A stretch of 48,152 nucleotides of DNA from an uncultured Gammaproteobacteria bacterium (lineage in GTDB: Bacteria > Pseudomonadota > Gammaproteobacteria > Steroidobacterales > UBA11654): contig CACJRN010000012.1 in assembly GCA_902595845.1 (NCBI GenBank), positions 1-48,152 of the forward strand, given 5' to 3'. Made by a program: the position numbers and the translations under genes. Positions 16,645 through 25,106 of this stretch are shown here, in pieces (within the stretch, counting starts at the first letter, position 1; each line of letters starts with the position of its first letter). Below the pieces are notes generated by a model. That model saw only the letters and a program-made list of their open reading frames with translations. It was not told the DNA's origin and ran no database searches.

Positions 16645-17448
16645 TTATTTATCCTTCCAGTCGGGCTTTCTTTTTTCTATAAAAGCATCGATGCCCTCTT
16701 TTGCATCATCTTTCAGTAAATTATCACTCATGATTTTAGAGGTATGTTTGTATGCTTCTGATAGATCCATCTCTGCTTGAGCATAAAAAGCCCTCTTGCC
16801 AATTGAAACCGTCATTGATGATTTGCTCGCAATCTTTTCTGCTAATATGTTCACTTCTTCTGAAAGATCTTCTTTCTCAACCACATTATTGATCAAACCT
16901 ATTTCTTTGGCCTTTTTAGCATTAATGAAATCACCAGTGAGAAGCATTTCCATTGCATTCTTCTTTTGCACATTCCTAGAAAGTGCAACCATAGGTGTTG
17001 AACAAAAAAGGCCAATATTCACTCCTGGTGTTGCAAATTTAGATTCGGTCGAAGCAATTGCAAGATCACAACTTGCTACCAATTGACATCCAGCGGCTGT
17101 TGCAATGCCATCTACCTCGGCAATAACTGGCTGTGGTGAATTAACAATTAACTGCATGAGCGTTGAACAATGATCAAAAAGTCTCTGAAAGAAGGCATGC
17201 CCATTGTCATGATTTTCTCTAGCAGAAGTTATTTCTTTCAAATCATGACCTGAGCAAAATACATTCCCATTCGCAGCTAAGACTATAACCCTTATAGATT
17301 GATCAGTAGATGCATCTTCTAGTTCATCTTTCAGAATGCTAATCATGGATTCAGATAAAGCATTTTTTTGATCTAAATTATTCATCGTAAGACGCAAAAT
17401 ACCCTTACTAGACTTTTCTTTTATTAAGATCCCTGACACTTCATTCAT
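16645..17448 (-). CDS. Enoyl-CoA hydratase/isomerase-family protein (ECHDC3-like)
   Basis: A 267-residue crotonase-fold protein with NALSESM near residue 30, the oxyanion-hole segment FCSGHDLKEI near residue 64 and DGIATAAGCQLVASCDLAIA near residue 113. The stretch GLFCSTPMVALSRNV is characteristic of the ECHDC3-type branch. In that branch the usual catalytic Glu positions are replaced, so plain 2-enoyl-CoA hydration is uncertain. The start ATG overlaps the aquaporin stop as ATGA, indicating translational coupling. Which CoA ester it acts on cannot be told. Confidence 0.82.
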   Translation of the reverse strand: MNEVSGILIKEKSSKGILRLTMNNLDQKNALSESMISILKDELEDASTDQSIRVIVLAANGNVFCSGHDLKEITSARENHDNGHAFFQRLFDHCSTLMQLIVNSPQPVIAEVDGIATAAGCQLVASCDLAIASTESKFATPGVNIGLFCSTPMVALSRNVQKKNAMEMLLTGDFINAKKAKEIGLINNVVEKEDLSEEVNILAEKIASKSSMTVSIGKRAFYAQAEMDLSEAYKHTSKIMSDNLLKDDAKEGIDAFIEKRKPDWKDK

Positions 17449-18113
17449 AATTGATGGCTTCCATCACTATCTATAAAATTCATAAATAACATTGCTACAT
17501 AAGCTCCTATTAGCTGAAAAACAATAAAAGGCAGTATAAACTCTGGATTTATTCCAGTAAAAGTATCACTGAATACTCTTGCAATCGTCACTGCAGGATT
17601 AGCGAAAGAGGTTGAAGACGTAAACCAATATCCTGCTGAAATGTATAATCCAACTGCAGGTGCAACAGCGATTGTACTCAATTTTCTTACCCCAAGAATG
17701 GTGATGACAAGACCAAAAGTTGCTATGAATTCACTGAAATATATATTCATTCCGCTTCTTTCATTTGTAGAAATCTGCAGGGGTTCCAAACCAAACATCA
17801 TATTAGCTAGTATTGCACCAAAAAATCCCCCGGCAACCTGGAAGGTAATAAAACAAAAGAATTGCCTTAGTGTTAATTCTTTCTTTAAAAATATGATCAA
17901 ACTAACCGCAGGATTGAAGTGAGCTCCAGAAGTTGAAATGAATATCCAAATCAATGCAGTCAGTCCTGCCCCTGTTGCTATCGTATTTACCAGTAAGATA
18001 CTGAGCTGGTCTGATGATAAGTTTTGAGCCATTATTCCAGAACCAATAACAATCATTACAAGAAAGCATGTTCCAACAAACTCAGCTAGACTTTTTCTTA
18101 TCAATCCAATCAT
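17445..18113 (-). CDS. Aquaporin / MIP-family channel
   Basis: The 222-residue protein has six hydrophobic helices and two NPA boxes: GAHFNPAVSL near residue 65 and TSFANPAVTIAR near residue 181. The Arg after the second NPA is the selectivity-filter Arg. The N-terminal AEFVGTCFLVMIVIGSG is typical. The first box lies in a SGAHFNPA context and the second in TSFANPA, as in the small MIP channels often found near ars genes, but no ars gene is present here. Water or small neutral solutes are the likely substrates. It is followed by the enoyl-CoA hydratase-like gene with a four-base ATGA overlap. Confidence 0.9.
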   Translation of the reverse strand: MIGLIRKSLAEFVGTCFLVMIVIGSGIMAQNLSSDQLSILLVNTIATGAGLTALIWIFISTSGAHFNPAVSLIIFLKKELTLRQFFCFITFQVAGGFFGAILANMMFGLEPLQISTNERSGMNIYFSEFIATFGLVITILGVRKLSTIAVAPAVGLYISAGYWFTSSTSFANPAVTIARVFSDTFTGINPEFILPFIVFQLIGAYVAMLFMNFIDSDGSHQL

Positions 18114-18136
18114 TTCTATAAGCTATTATCCAGATC

Positions 18137-19495
18137 CTATATTCCAGCTTCTATTCTGATTGGTGAGCCATCAAAAAAACGACCAAGTCGAAACTCTTGT
18201 AAATCAATCGTTGGTTTATTTAGGATCATCTTACTGATTGTGCTTCCCGCTCCTGGTCCAATACCAAATCCATGGCCGCTGAATCCCGTGGATAAATAGA
18301 AACCTGGGATCTGATCTATATGTGAGATCACTGGAACAACATCAGGTGTTGTTTCAACCATCCCAGCCCATGATTCAACAATATCTGCATCTTTTAACTC
18401 TGGGTAAACCTCACCCAGTTGTTTTTTTATTTGGGCAATGGTCTTTTTGTTTGGTTTTGGATTCAAAACTCTATTCTTCTCAAAAGGTGACTCTTTATCT
18501 AGGTCCCATTTTTTTGGTGCGTTAAGCTCATCAATAAAATCAACACCTATGGATAATTTCAGTACATTGAATTCATTGATTAATGCAGGAATATATTTTG
18601 GAGTGTAATACAAAGTTGACGGCGTTATTGAGTGATCAAATGTAGAGCCATGAGCAAGAGTGTAACCGCCATCATGACGCTTTCTTATGCTTATTTTTTT
18701 ATCAAAGATGGTGCCATTTATTTTTGTTTCAACTGGATTTGTTCTTGCTACAGTCCCTTTGACTTTTAATTGAGGAACACTGATACCAAGAGATCTACAA
18801 AAATATGAGGACCATGCACCTGCGGCACAAAGTGCAGTTGAAGTATCTATGGAGCCTTTTTCAGTTATTACTTTAGATAAGCTTCCACCGGAGGTTTCTA
18901 TTCCCCTTACGGAACAGCCTGTAATAATTATAGCGCCCAGCTTTTCAGCAGCTTTTGCAATTGCAAGTGTTGCTTTTTGAGGCTCTGCCCTCCCATCTGT
19001 CTTAGTGAGGATTCCTCCAACCCAGTTATTAGATGCTAAACCTACCTCATTTCTCAGCGTCTTTTGATCAACAAGCTCAGTTTGAATATCATATTTTTTT
19101 GCCAATTCAAGCCATGGTTGAAAACTTTGTAATTCTTTTTCATCATTGGCTGTGAAAAGGCAACCGCCTTCCACGTAGCCAGTGTCTATATCTGTCTCAG
19201 ATGAGAATTGCCTCCATATTTTCTGGCTCTCAAGCACCATTGGGATTTCTCTCTCATCTCTGCCTTGCATCCGAACGAAGCCCCAATTTCTTCCAGATTG
19301 TTCGCCTGAGATATAACCTTTCTCACATAAGCATACTTTGATGCCTTCTTTTGCCAAAAAGTAAGCTGTAGAAACACCAATAATCCCGCCCCCTATAATT
19401 ACAACATCAGCAGTCTCTGGGAGTTTAATTGGAGATTCAAAATCTCCACTCCATGTAGAACTCACATTTTGATTAAATGACGTCATGTTATTCAT
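18137..19495 (-). CDS. FAD-dependent amine/amino-acid oxidase (DAO family, PuuB-like)
   Basis: The product has about 452 residues. The dinucleotide-binding motif VVIIGGGIIGVSTAYFLA lies near residue 32, followed by CLCEKGYISGEQSGRNWGFVR, in which the SGRN(W)G pattern is typical of the gamma-glutamylputrescine oxidase/glycine oxidase group. The C-terminal GFYLSTGFSGHGFGIGPGAG closes the FAD site. It likely oxidises an amine or secondary amino acid with O2 or another acceptor. I chose the ATG at 19495, which overlaps the methyltransferase stop as ATGA, rather than the longer reading from 19528. Confidence 0.85.
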   Translation of the reverse strand: MNNMTSFNQNVSSTWSGDFESPIKLPETADVVIIGGGIIGVSTAYFLAKEGIKVCLCEKGYISGEQSGRNWGFVRMQGRDEREIPMVLESQKIWRQFSSETDIDTGYVEGGCLFTANDEKELQSFQPWLELAKKYDIQTELVDQKTLRNEVGLASNNWVGGILTKTDGRAEPQKATLAIAKAAEKLGAIIITGCSVRGIETSGGSLSKVITEKGSIDTSTALCAAGAWSSYFCRSLGISVPQLKVKGTVARTNPVETKINGTIFDKKISIRKRHDGGYTLAHGSTFDHSITPSTLYYTPKYIPALINEFNVLKLSIGVDFIDELNAPKKWDLDKESPFEKNRVLNPKPNKKTIAQIKKQLGEVYPELKDADIVESWAGMVETTPDVVPVISHIDQIPGFYLSTGFSGHGFGIGPGAGSTISKMILNKPTIDLQEFRLGRFFDGSPIRIEAGI

Positions 19496-20109
19496 TTTTT
19501 TCCAGTTATAACCAAAGTACCTGCCCAATCTTTATCTTTACCTGAGCGCCAGCACTGAACTTCATTGAGCCCAGCCATTTCAAAAATATTAATCCAATCA
19601 GATTCTTTTAACATTAGCATCGGAGTGCCAACTTTTTCTTGCCATGAGTGTGAATCAGTATTTTCATAATAATGATCTATTCCAACGATTAATCTCCCAT
19701 TATTACTGAGCCATGAATCTGAAATTTTCTTTACAGTCTCTGAAGGATTATCTAAATAGTACAGAACCTCCATAGAATGGATCAAATCGTATTTAACATC
19801 TGAATCAAAAGAATTAATATCTGCAAGAATATATTTAGTATTGCCACCTCTAGATTCAGCATTAGTTATCATTTGCTCGGCGCCATCAATTCCTACTGAT
19901 CGATCACATAATTTATTTTGAGCAACATCTCTAACCACCCATCCATTACCACAACCAAGATCTAAAAAACTAAAGTTTTTGCCTATGTTTGCCCTTTCTG
20001 CTAAAGCAAAATCAATCATTTCATTAACAGGCATTGCATGTGTCTTTTCCATGTCAACATCTTTACCTTCTTCGGCCCATTCTCCAAAAACTTCTGTTGC
20101 TTTTTTCAT
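19492..20109 (-). CDS. SAM-dependent methyltransferase
   Basis: A 205-residue class I methyltransferase with motif I FLDLGCGNGWVVRDVA near residue 52, the acidic motif SVGIDGAEQM, and the post-motif IHSMEVLYYLD. The substrate is unknown. The start is the ATG at 20109; a GTG at 20115 is also open. Both lie inside the 13-bp repeat shared with the end of guaA, so the initiation region of this gene is the right-hand junction of the guaA island. The GTGGGA from the repeat may serve as its ribosome binding site. Downstream it overlaps the FAD oxidase gene by ATGA. Confidence 0.82.
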   Translation of the reverse strand: MKKATEVFGEWAEEGKDVDMEKTHAMPVNEMIDFALAERANIGKNFSFLDLGCGNGWVVRDVAQNKLCDRSVGIDGAEQMITNAESRGGNTKYILADINSFDSDVKYDLIHSMEVLYYLDNPSETVKKISDSWLSNNGRLIVGIDHYYENTDSHSWQEKVGTPMLMLKESDWINIFEMAGLNEVQCWRSGKDKDWAGTLVITGKK

Positions 20110-20117
20110 TCCCACTC
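20105..20117. repeat. Distal attachment-site repeat of the guaA island
   Basis: TTCATTCCCACTC, a perfect 13-bp direct copy of 21991-22003. Read on the minus strand it is GAGTGGGAATGAA, the end of guaA including the stop. Here it spans the start codon of the methyltransferase gene. No third copy was seen in the window. Confidence 0.8.
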
Positions 20118-20142
20118 AGCAAAACGATGCCCTGAAACCCAT

Positions 20143-20184
20143 GATACAAAGGCATCTGAAAAAAGTTTGTATCTACTTTGTATC
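20143..20184. repeat. GATACAAAG / TTTGTATC repeat cluster at the island end
   Basis: GATACAAAG (20143-20151) and CTTTGTATC (20176-20184) form a nine-base perfect inverted repeat. A further TTTGTATC lies at 20166-20173, one helical turn (11 bp) from the last one. There is no T-run after it on the minus strand, so it does not look like an intrinsic terminator for the CFI-box gene. Position, 25 bp inside the attachment repeat, suggests arm-type or accessory protein binding sites. Confidence 0.5.
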
Positions 20185-20201
20185 AATTTTGTTTTACTCT
20201 C

Positions 20202-20990
20202 TTAGGTAATTCTTTGAATTACTTTAGAACAAAAATATAAAGGGTAAATTATCAAATAGAGACTTATCTTTTTTAGAAGAGGACTAGAGTAAATATATTT
20301 TGAAGCGATAGCTCCATATTTATAATACATATCGACAAACCTCCCCCCCCATGTCTTTTTTAGAATCCAATTATCTCTAAACTTTCTAAGCTCTAAAACT
20401 AAGGGATCATCATAATTACCTAAGGTTGCTGTAGCTATAAAACAACCTTCACTCTGACTTTGCGAAGACTTTGAAGCTCTGGGGTTAGGATTATTTTCTA
20501 CAAAATCCAAAAACTCTTCCATATCAAAATCCTTTGGTATTTGTAGCCCTCTATCTTTTGCAACTTTCTTAGTCAACTCCATGATCTCTTCGTCACTTTT
20601 AGACTTCAACTCATCCATATAGGAATCTATGGTGGGGTTAGATGGAGACTTTTCTCCTTCTGTTCTGATTGAACTGGCAGTTTGGTATTTAAAACCCTTA
20701 GGAGCGATTGTTGAATTACTTTTGAAATATGGGCATATATAAAAAGTGCTTATTTCATCCCCAAAGCCATCACGAATAGAGTAAATATCGACCATAGCAT
20801 TTATCTCTATTCCGTATCGCTTTACTTTTATTGATGAGGTTGATGTGCTTCCTTTTCTCTCATAAAAAATACCATCGCCTTCCAATGTCACAATCCTGTC
20901 AAGATATGCATAACCTTCGCCTATACCTGATACTTGAATTGGATTTGAAACATCAATTCCATAATTATCTTTATGCTCTCTAGATGTCAT
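20202..20990 (-). CDS. CFI-box-CTERM domain protein of unknown function
   Basis: A 262-residue island-borne protein. Residues 15-120 form a beta-rich, possibly PH- or SHOCT-associated domain that I cannot name. Residues 125-170 are helical with an amphipathic EEFLDFVENN segment, then a Ser/Gln-rich linker. From Cys183 the C-terminus is a clear CFI-box: GCFIATATLGNYDDP, then LRKFRDNWILKKTWGGRFVDMYY and a hydrophobic tail. The CFI-box domain is widespread but uncharacterised. The codons for Trp214-Gly-Gly-Arg form a G8 tract (20343-20350 on the minus strand), a possible slippage site that would change the last 48 residues. It lies 16 bases downstream of the GIY-YIG gene and is probably co-transcribed with it. 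Confidence 0.78.
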   Translation of the reverse strand: MTSREHKDNYGIDVSNPIQVSGIGEGYAYLDRIVTLEGDGIFYERKGSTSTSSIKVKRYGIEINAMVDIYSIRDGFGDEISTFYICPYFKSNSTIAPKGFKYQTASSIRTEGEKSPSNPTIDSYMDELKSKSDEEIMELTKKVAKDRGLQIPKDFDMEEFLDFVENNPNPRASKSSQSQSEGCFIATATLGNYDDPLVLELRKFRDNWILKKTWGGRFVDMYYKYGAIASKYIYSSPLLKKISLYLIIYPLYFCSKVIQRIT

Positions 20991-21006
20991 TGTTTAACCA
21001 GACCCA

Positions 21007-21909
21007 CTATTCATCATCAACAAAATAAGCTCCTTCATCTACACTATCATCATTTTCTTCTTCTATCGAAATATCACCCCATTCTGCAGCGAGCTTAAAG
21101 ATTTCTTTATTAGCTTTTTTTATTTTTATATCAGCTTGCTGCCTTGCATATAAGATTTCAAACTGTCGCCATTGCTCAGAAAATAAGTCATGAATTTCAT
21201 AATTCTGATATTTTTCAAGCGAACTAGCTGTTATGTACTCAATATTTTCATAGCCAACCATTTCAGCCTGGAGCTCTAAGAATTTTATATAAGTTTCTTT
21301 CTCTTTATTTTCATTTATCTCTTTTACTACCTCTTCAATAATTCTAGGAATAAATTCTCCAACCATTTTAGAAACAGTGAATGAACCCCATAATGCACCA
21401 TAAAAAACTGATGCCAAAAAAGAGTCAGAATCTAATGTCTTCTTACCTAATCTAATACCCCAATCATCTAGAGCTTTTGACACCTGCCAAACTTCTGCGT
21501 TATCTGGAAAAAAAGTTCTTATCAAGACAGTAACACCTGCAACAGCAGAAATAATTGATAAGCCTCCAAAAAGAGAATTTATTGAATCAAAAGCATTCAA
21601 GAAATCTACTCCATCAACAATTTGCATTGCCTCATCAGCAAGAGCTTCAGGATTGTCTGTGTAAAATAGTTCTCTGGAGTCTTCAACTCTTAGGCTACTA
21701 AAATGTGCATGTAAGATTGCTTCAGCGGCCTCATTATCATCTACTTCAAAAACCCTAATTGCTTCCCATTCCGAGTCTCCAGAAAAACCTGAGGTACCAT
21801 AATCATCTTCAGAAAGCTCTTGCATTCTCTGTTGAACACTTCTATCAGTTCTTCCTATTTTAACCATTCCTGGAAATTGCTTGCTAGTGGCTATATAAAT
21901 AAGCTCCAT
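21007..21909 (-). CDS. T5orf172/GIY-YIG nuclease-fold protein with hydrophobic helices
   Basis: A 300-residue protein. Residues 1-95 are a T5orf172-type GIY-YIG domain: LIYIATSK for the first motif, MVKIGRTDRSVQQRMQEL for the KIG...R segment, the EAILHAHF helix, and SRELFYTD carrying the likely catalytic Glu80. Two hydrophobic stretches follow (about 111-133 and 164-182). Then comes a long charged, helical C-terminal part (190-280) ending in a very acidic tail (EEENDDSVDEG). Nuclease activity is plausible from the domain. The hydrophobic part could tether it to or insert it in the membrane. I use the ATG at 21909 rather than TTG 21915. It is the first gene of the island operon next to guaA. 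Confidence 0.78.
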   Translation of the reverse strand: MELIYIATSKQFPGMVKIGRTDRSVQQRMQELSEDDYGTSGFSGDSEWEAIRVFEVDDNEAAEAILHAHFSSLRVEDSRELFYTDNPEALADEAMQIVDGVDFLNAFDSINSLFGGLSIISAVAGVTVLIRTFFPDNAEVWQVSKALDDWGIRLGKKTLDSDSFLASVFYGALWGSFTVSKMVGEFIPRIIEEVVKEINENKEKETYIKFLELQAEMVGYENIEYITASSLEKYQNYEIHDLFSEQWRQFEILYARQQADIKIKKANKEIFKLAAEWGDISIEEENDDSVDEGAYFVDDE

Positions 21910-21934
21910 AGTCAATACTTGCCTATATTTGAAG

Positions 21935-21957
21935 ATACTATTTCAGACTGATAGTAT
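21935..21957. promoter_or_regulatory. Inverted repeat upstream of the island operon
   Basis: ATACTAT (21935-21941) and ATAGTAT (21951-21957) form a perfect seven-base inverted repeat with a nine-base centre, 26 bases before the GIY-YIG start. The following stretch to 21990 is almost pure A/T with repeated TATATGATA. It likely contains the promoter of the island genes, and the inverted repeat may be an operator. Confidence 0.4.
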
Positions 21958-21990
21958 ATATAAGTATATGATATATATGATATATTGAGG

Positions 21991-22003
21991 TTCATTCCCA
22001 CTC
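21991..22003. repeat. guaA-side attachment repeat of the island
   Basis: TTCATTCCCACTC, covering the guaA stop codon and its last codons on the minus strand; identical to 20105-20117. The flanking bases differ on both sides, so the repeat is exactly 13 bp. Confidence 0.82.
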
Positions 22004-23536
22004 TATTGTAGATGGTGGTTTTGAGGATATATCTAACGTGACTCTTGAAATACCAGAGACTTCATTGATGATTCGTGTTGATACATGATCCAAAAATTCA
22101 TAAGGCAATTTAGCCGAATTTGCAGTCATAAAATCAGTTGTCTCCACTGCTCTTAAAGCAATAACGTATTCATATTTTCTCCCATCGCCCATGACACCAA
22201 CAGATTTGACTGGTAGAAAAACTGCAAATGCCTGACTTACTTTGTCGTATAGATTCTCTTTATGCAGTTCCTCAATAAAAATATCGTCGGCCAACCTTAA
22301 TAGATCAGCGTACTCTTTTTTAACTTCTCCTAAGATTCTCACACCCAATCCGGGTCCTGGAAAAGGATGTCGATCAACTAGTTTTGAGGTCAGTCCAAGT
22401 TCTTTGCCAATTTTTCTTACCTCGTCTTTGAATAAATCCCTGAGCGGCTCTACCAGTTTTAATTTCATATCCTCTGGGAGACCGCCAACGTTATGATGTG
22501 ACTTAATTACATGAGCTTTTCCCGTCTTCGATCCTGCTGACTCTATAACATCTGGGTAAATGGTTCCTTGAGCCAACCATTTCACATTTTCTAACTTTGA
22601 AGCTTCATCCTCAAAAACCTCTATGAATGTTCGACCAATTATTTTTCTCTTGTCCTCTGGATCATCAATACCTTTAAGCCTCTCCAAGAAAATATCCTCA
22701 GCATTGACTCTGTTGACATTGAGATTCATATGCTCTGAGAATGTCTCTATGACCTGATCACCCTCATTTAGACGAAGAAGACCATTGTCTACGAAAATAC
22801 AGACTAATTGATCACCGATCGCTTTGTGCAAAAGGGCAGCTACAACTGAGGAATCAACACCACCTGATAATCCGAGAAGAACCTGATCATCGCCAACCGC
22901 TTCCTGAACTTCTTTGATGTCTTTTTCAATGATATTTCCAGGATTCCAATCATTTCCACAACCACAAATATTGTGAACAAAGTTTTCAATGATTCTCTGT
23001 CCGCAACTTGTATGAGTGACCTCAGGGTGGAATTGGAGCCCATAAAATGAGTCATCTTCATTTGCCATTGCCGCTGAAGGTGAATTTGCACTTGTACATA
23101 TTGTTTGGAATCCCTCAGGTAAAGATTCAACTCTGTCTCCATGACTCATCCAAACCGATTGCTCACCATCAGTCTCAATGCCCTCCAAAAGACGGCTATT
23201 TGCTTCCATTTTTGCATTCGCATGACCAAATTCTCTCTCATTTGATGGTGAAACTTTCCCTCCGAGCTGTTCTGTCATCACTTGCATCCCATAGCAAATG
23301 CCTAGTATGGGAAGACCCATCGAGTAAATTTCTTGAGATGGTCGTGGTGCATCATCAATGAATGCAGATTCGGGTCCGCCTGAGAGTATCAATCCAGATG
23401 GTTGAAATGACTCAATGGCGTTGAAATCAACATCGCCTATATAGATTTCACTATAAACACCCGCCTCCCGAACTCTTCTTGCAATCAGCTGGGTATATTG
23501 TGAACCAAAATCAAGTATGAGAATTCTGTCTTGCAT
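21992..23536 (-). CDS. guaA: GMP synthase (glutamine-hydrolysing)
   Basis: GuaA makes GMP from XMP. The 514 residues comprise a class I glutamine amidotransferase domain ([18 protein letters not shown] at the start, LGICYGMQ with the nucleophile Cys near residue 84, [10 protein letters not shown]). An ATP-pyrophosphatase domain with the P-loop [17 protein letters not shown] near residue 224 follows. The dimerisation domain ends in [17 protein letters not shown]. Length and motifs are standard. It is six bases downstream of guaB. Its last bases are one copy of the island attachment repeat, and the reading frame is fully restored at the junction. Confidence 0.98.
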   Translation of the reverse strand: MQDRILILDFGSQYTQLIARRVREAGVYSEIYIGDVDFNAIESFQPSGLILSGGPESAFIDDAPRPSQEIYSMGLPILGICYGMQVMTEQLGGKVSPSNEREFGHANAKMEANSRLLEGIETDGEQSVWMSHGDRVESLPEGFQTICTSANSPSAAMANEDDSFYGLQFHPEVTHTSCGQRIIENFVHNICGCGNDWNPGNIIEKDIKEVQEAVGDDQVLLGLSGGVDSSVVAALLHKAIGDQLVCIFVDNGLLRLNEGDQVIETFSEHMNLNVNRVNAEDIFLERLKGIDDPEDKRKIIGRTFIEVFEDEASKLENVKWLAQGTIYPDVIESAGSKTGKAHVIKSHHNVGGLPEDMKLKLVEPLRDLFKDEVRKIGKELGLTSKLVDRHPFPGPGLGVRILGEVKKEYADLLRLADDIFIEELHKENLYDKVSQAFAVFLPVKSVGVMGDGRKYEYVIALRAVETTDFMTANSAKLPYEFLDHVSTRIINEVSGISRVTLDISSKPPSTIEWE

Positions 23537-23542
23537 TAAGAA

Positions 23543-25009
23543 CTAATCGACAGAGTAATTAGGTGCTTCTTTGGTGATGCTGACATCGTGAACATGTCCT
23601 TCTTTTTTTCCAGAATCTGTGATTCTGACAAACTCAGTTTTTGTCTGGAGCTCCTGGATATCTTTACATCCTGTGTATCCCATTGACTGTCGCAATCCGC
23701 CGACAAGCTGTTCGATGATTTTGGAAAGCTTCCCTTTATAAGGCACCCTTCCTTCAATGCCTTCTGGGACCAATTTTTCTGCCTCCTCAACATCGCTTTG
23801 GAAATACCGATCTTTGGAGCCGTGTTGTTGAGCCATTGCTCCCAAAGAGCCCATACCACGATATGATTTAAAACTTCTTCCTTGATAAAGCTCTATCTCA
23901 CCGGGTGATTCTTCTGTTCCAGCAAATAGACTGCCCAACATGATGCTGTCAGCACCTGCTGCGATTGCTTTTGCTATGTCTCCTGAATAACGAATGCCAC
24001 CATCTGCGATGATGCATGTATCTGTTCCCTTCAGCTCTGTTGCAACATCAGCAATTGCTGTGACTTGTGGCATTCCGGTTCCTGCAACCACGCGAGTTGT
24101 GCATATTGAGCCAGGGCCTATTCCGACTTTAACTGCATCTGCTCCAGCTTCTACAAGGGCTTTCGCGGCCTCTCCTGTCGCAATGTTTCCAGCAATGACC
24201 TCTAGATCAGAGTGCATTTTTTTTATTGATTTAACTTGATTGATCACCCCTTCGGTATGTGCATGTGCGGTATCAACAACGATCACATCAACACCAGCTG
24301 ATTTGAGCGCCTCCACCCTCTCCTCAGAACCATCACCAACACCTACAGCTGCTCCAACCAAAAGCGCTCCATTCCCGTCTTTTGATGCAAGAGGAAAGTC
24401 TGTTGCTTTCTGAAAATCCTTGGCAGTGACCATTCCTTTTAGCTCAAAGGTATCATTAACCACTAGCACTTTCTCAATTCTATGCTGATGGAGCAATCCC
24501 AAGACCTCTTCCTCATCTGCACCTTCTTTGACAGTAACAAGCTTTTCTTTGGGAGTCATGACACTGCTTACCAAGCCATCAAGATTGGTTTCAAATCTTA
24601 GATCACGATTGGTGACAATACCCACTGTTATGCCATTATCCACGACAGGGACACCTGAGATATTATTGAATTTTGTTATATCCAATACCTCTCTGATGGT
24701 TATGTCAGGACTCACTGTGACTGGATCAGAAATAATCCCACTTGCAAACTTTTTAACCCTATTCACTTGTGAAGCTTGATCTTCAATGCTGAAATTCTTG
24801 TGAATGATTCCCATGCCACCCTCTTGAGCAATAGCAATTGCAAGCTGATATTCGGTCACAGTATCCATTGCTGCAGACAACAATGGAATTTGAATAGAAA
24901 GATTTCTTGTCAGTTTTGTTGAGAGATTTGTTTCGCGTGGAAGGACATCCGAGTAGTTCGGTTTGAGAAGTACATCGTCGAATGTTAAGGCAGTTTTCTC
25001 TATCGTCAT
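23543..25009 (-). CDS. guaB: IMP dehydrogenase
   Basis: GuaB oxidises IMP to XMP with NAD. The TIM barrel starts with [14 protein letters not shown] and is interrupted by a CBS pair (about residues 90-200, [13 protein letters not shown] and [13 protein letters not shown]). The active-site loop [13 protein letters not shown] carries the catalytic Cys near residue 301. The flap and C-terminal segments are normal. I use the ATG at 25009, which gives 488 residues, the usual length, with GGA seven bases upstream. Two further in-frame ATGs at 25015 and 25021 exist. It is divergent from xseA. Confidence 0.96.
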   Translation of the reverse strand: MTIEKTALTFDDVLLKPNYSDVLPRETNLSTKLTRNLSIQIPLLSAAMDTVTEYQLAIAIAQEGGMGIIHKNFSIEDQASQVNRVKKFASGIISDPVTVSPDITIREVLDITKFNNISGVPVVDNGITVGIVTNRDLRFETNLDGLVSSVMTPKEKLVTVKEGADEEEVLGLLHQHRIEKVLVVNDTFELKGMVTAKDFQKATDFPLASKDGNGALLVGAAVGVGDGSEERVEALKSAGVDVIVVDTAHAHTEGVINQVKSIKKMHSDLEVIAGNIATGEAAKALVEAGADAVKVGIGPGSICTTRVVAGTGMPQVTAIADVATELKGTDTCIIADGGIRYSGDIAKAIAAGADSIMLGSLFAGTEESPGEIELYQGRSFKSYRGMGSLGAMAQQHGSKDRYFQSDVEEAEKLVPEGIEGRVPYKGKLSKIIEQLVGGLRQSMGYTGCKDIQELQTKTEFVRITDSGKKEGHVHDVSITKEAPNYSVD

Positions 25010-25093
25010 TGACATTTCCATTTATATGATGGATTTGTCAATGGAATTTTACACTCCTTGAGTTATTTGTAAACTGAAGCCTGTTCAATTTTG

Positions 25094-25106
25094 TATAATT
25101 TTTTTA
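25094..25106 (+). promoter_or_regulatory. xseA promoter, predicted leaderless
   Basis: A perfect TATAAT (25094-25099) lies six bases before the xseA ATG (25106), and there is no ribosome binding site. Transcription would start at or next to the A of the ATG, giving a leaderless mRNA. No good -35 element stands out. Confidence 0.5.

Larger units (their letters stand above)
20105..22003. mobile_element. Small genomic island integrated at the 3' end of guaA
   Basis: A 1.9-kb segment bounded by a 13-bp perfect direct repeat of the guaA terminus. The 3' end of guaA is an established integration site for tyrosine-recombinase islands, whose core is this same GAGTGGGAATGA-type sequence. The cargo is two genes on the minus strand, a GIY-YIG-fold membrane protein and a CFI-box-CTERM protein. 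No integrase is present, so it is either a decayed island or a passenger mobilised in trans. Short repeats near the left end (20143-20184) and AT-rich repeats near the right end (21935-21990) could be recombinase or promoter sites. Deleting the segment would join guaA and the methyltransferase gene by an ATGA overlap. Confidence 0.75.

Noticed and set aside
20143-20184. Terminator after the CFI-box gene
   Set aside because: The loop would be 24 bases and the 3' flank on the coding strand is ATGGG, not a T-run.
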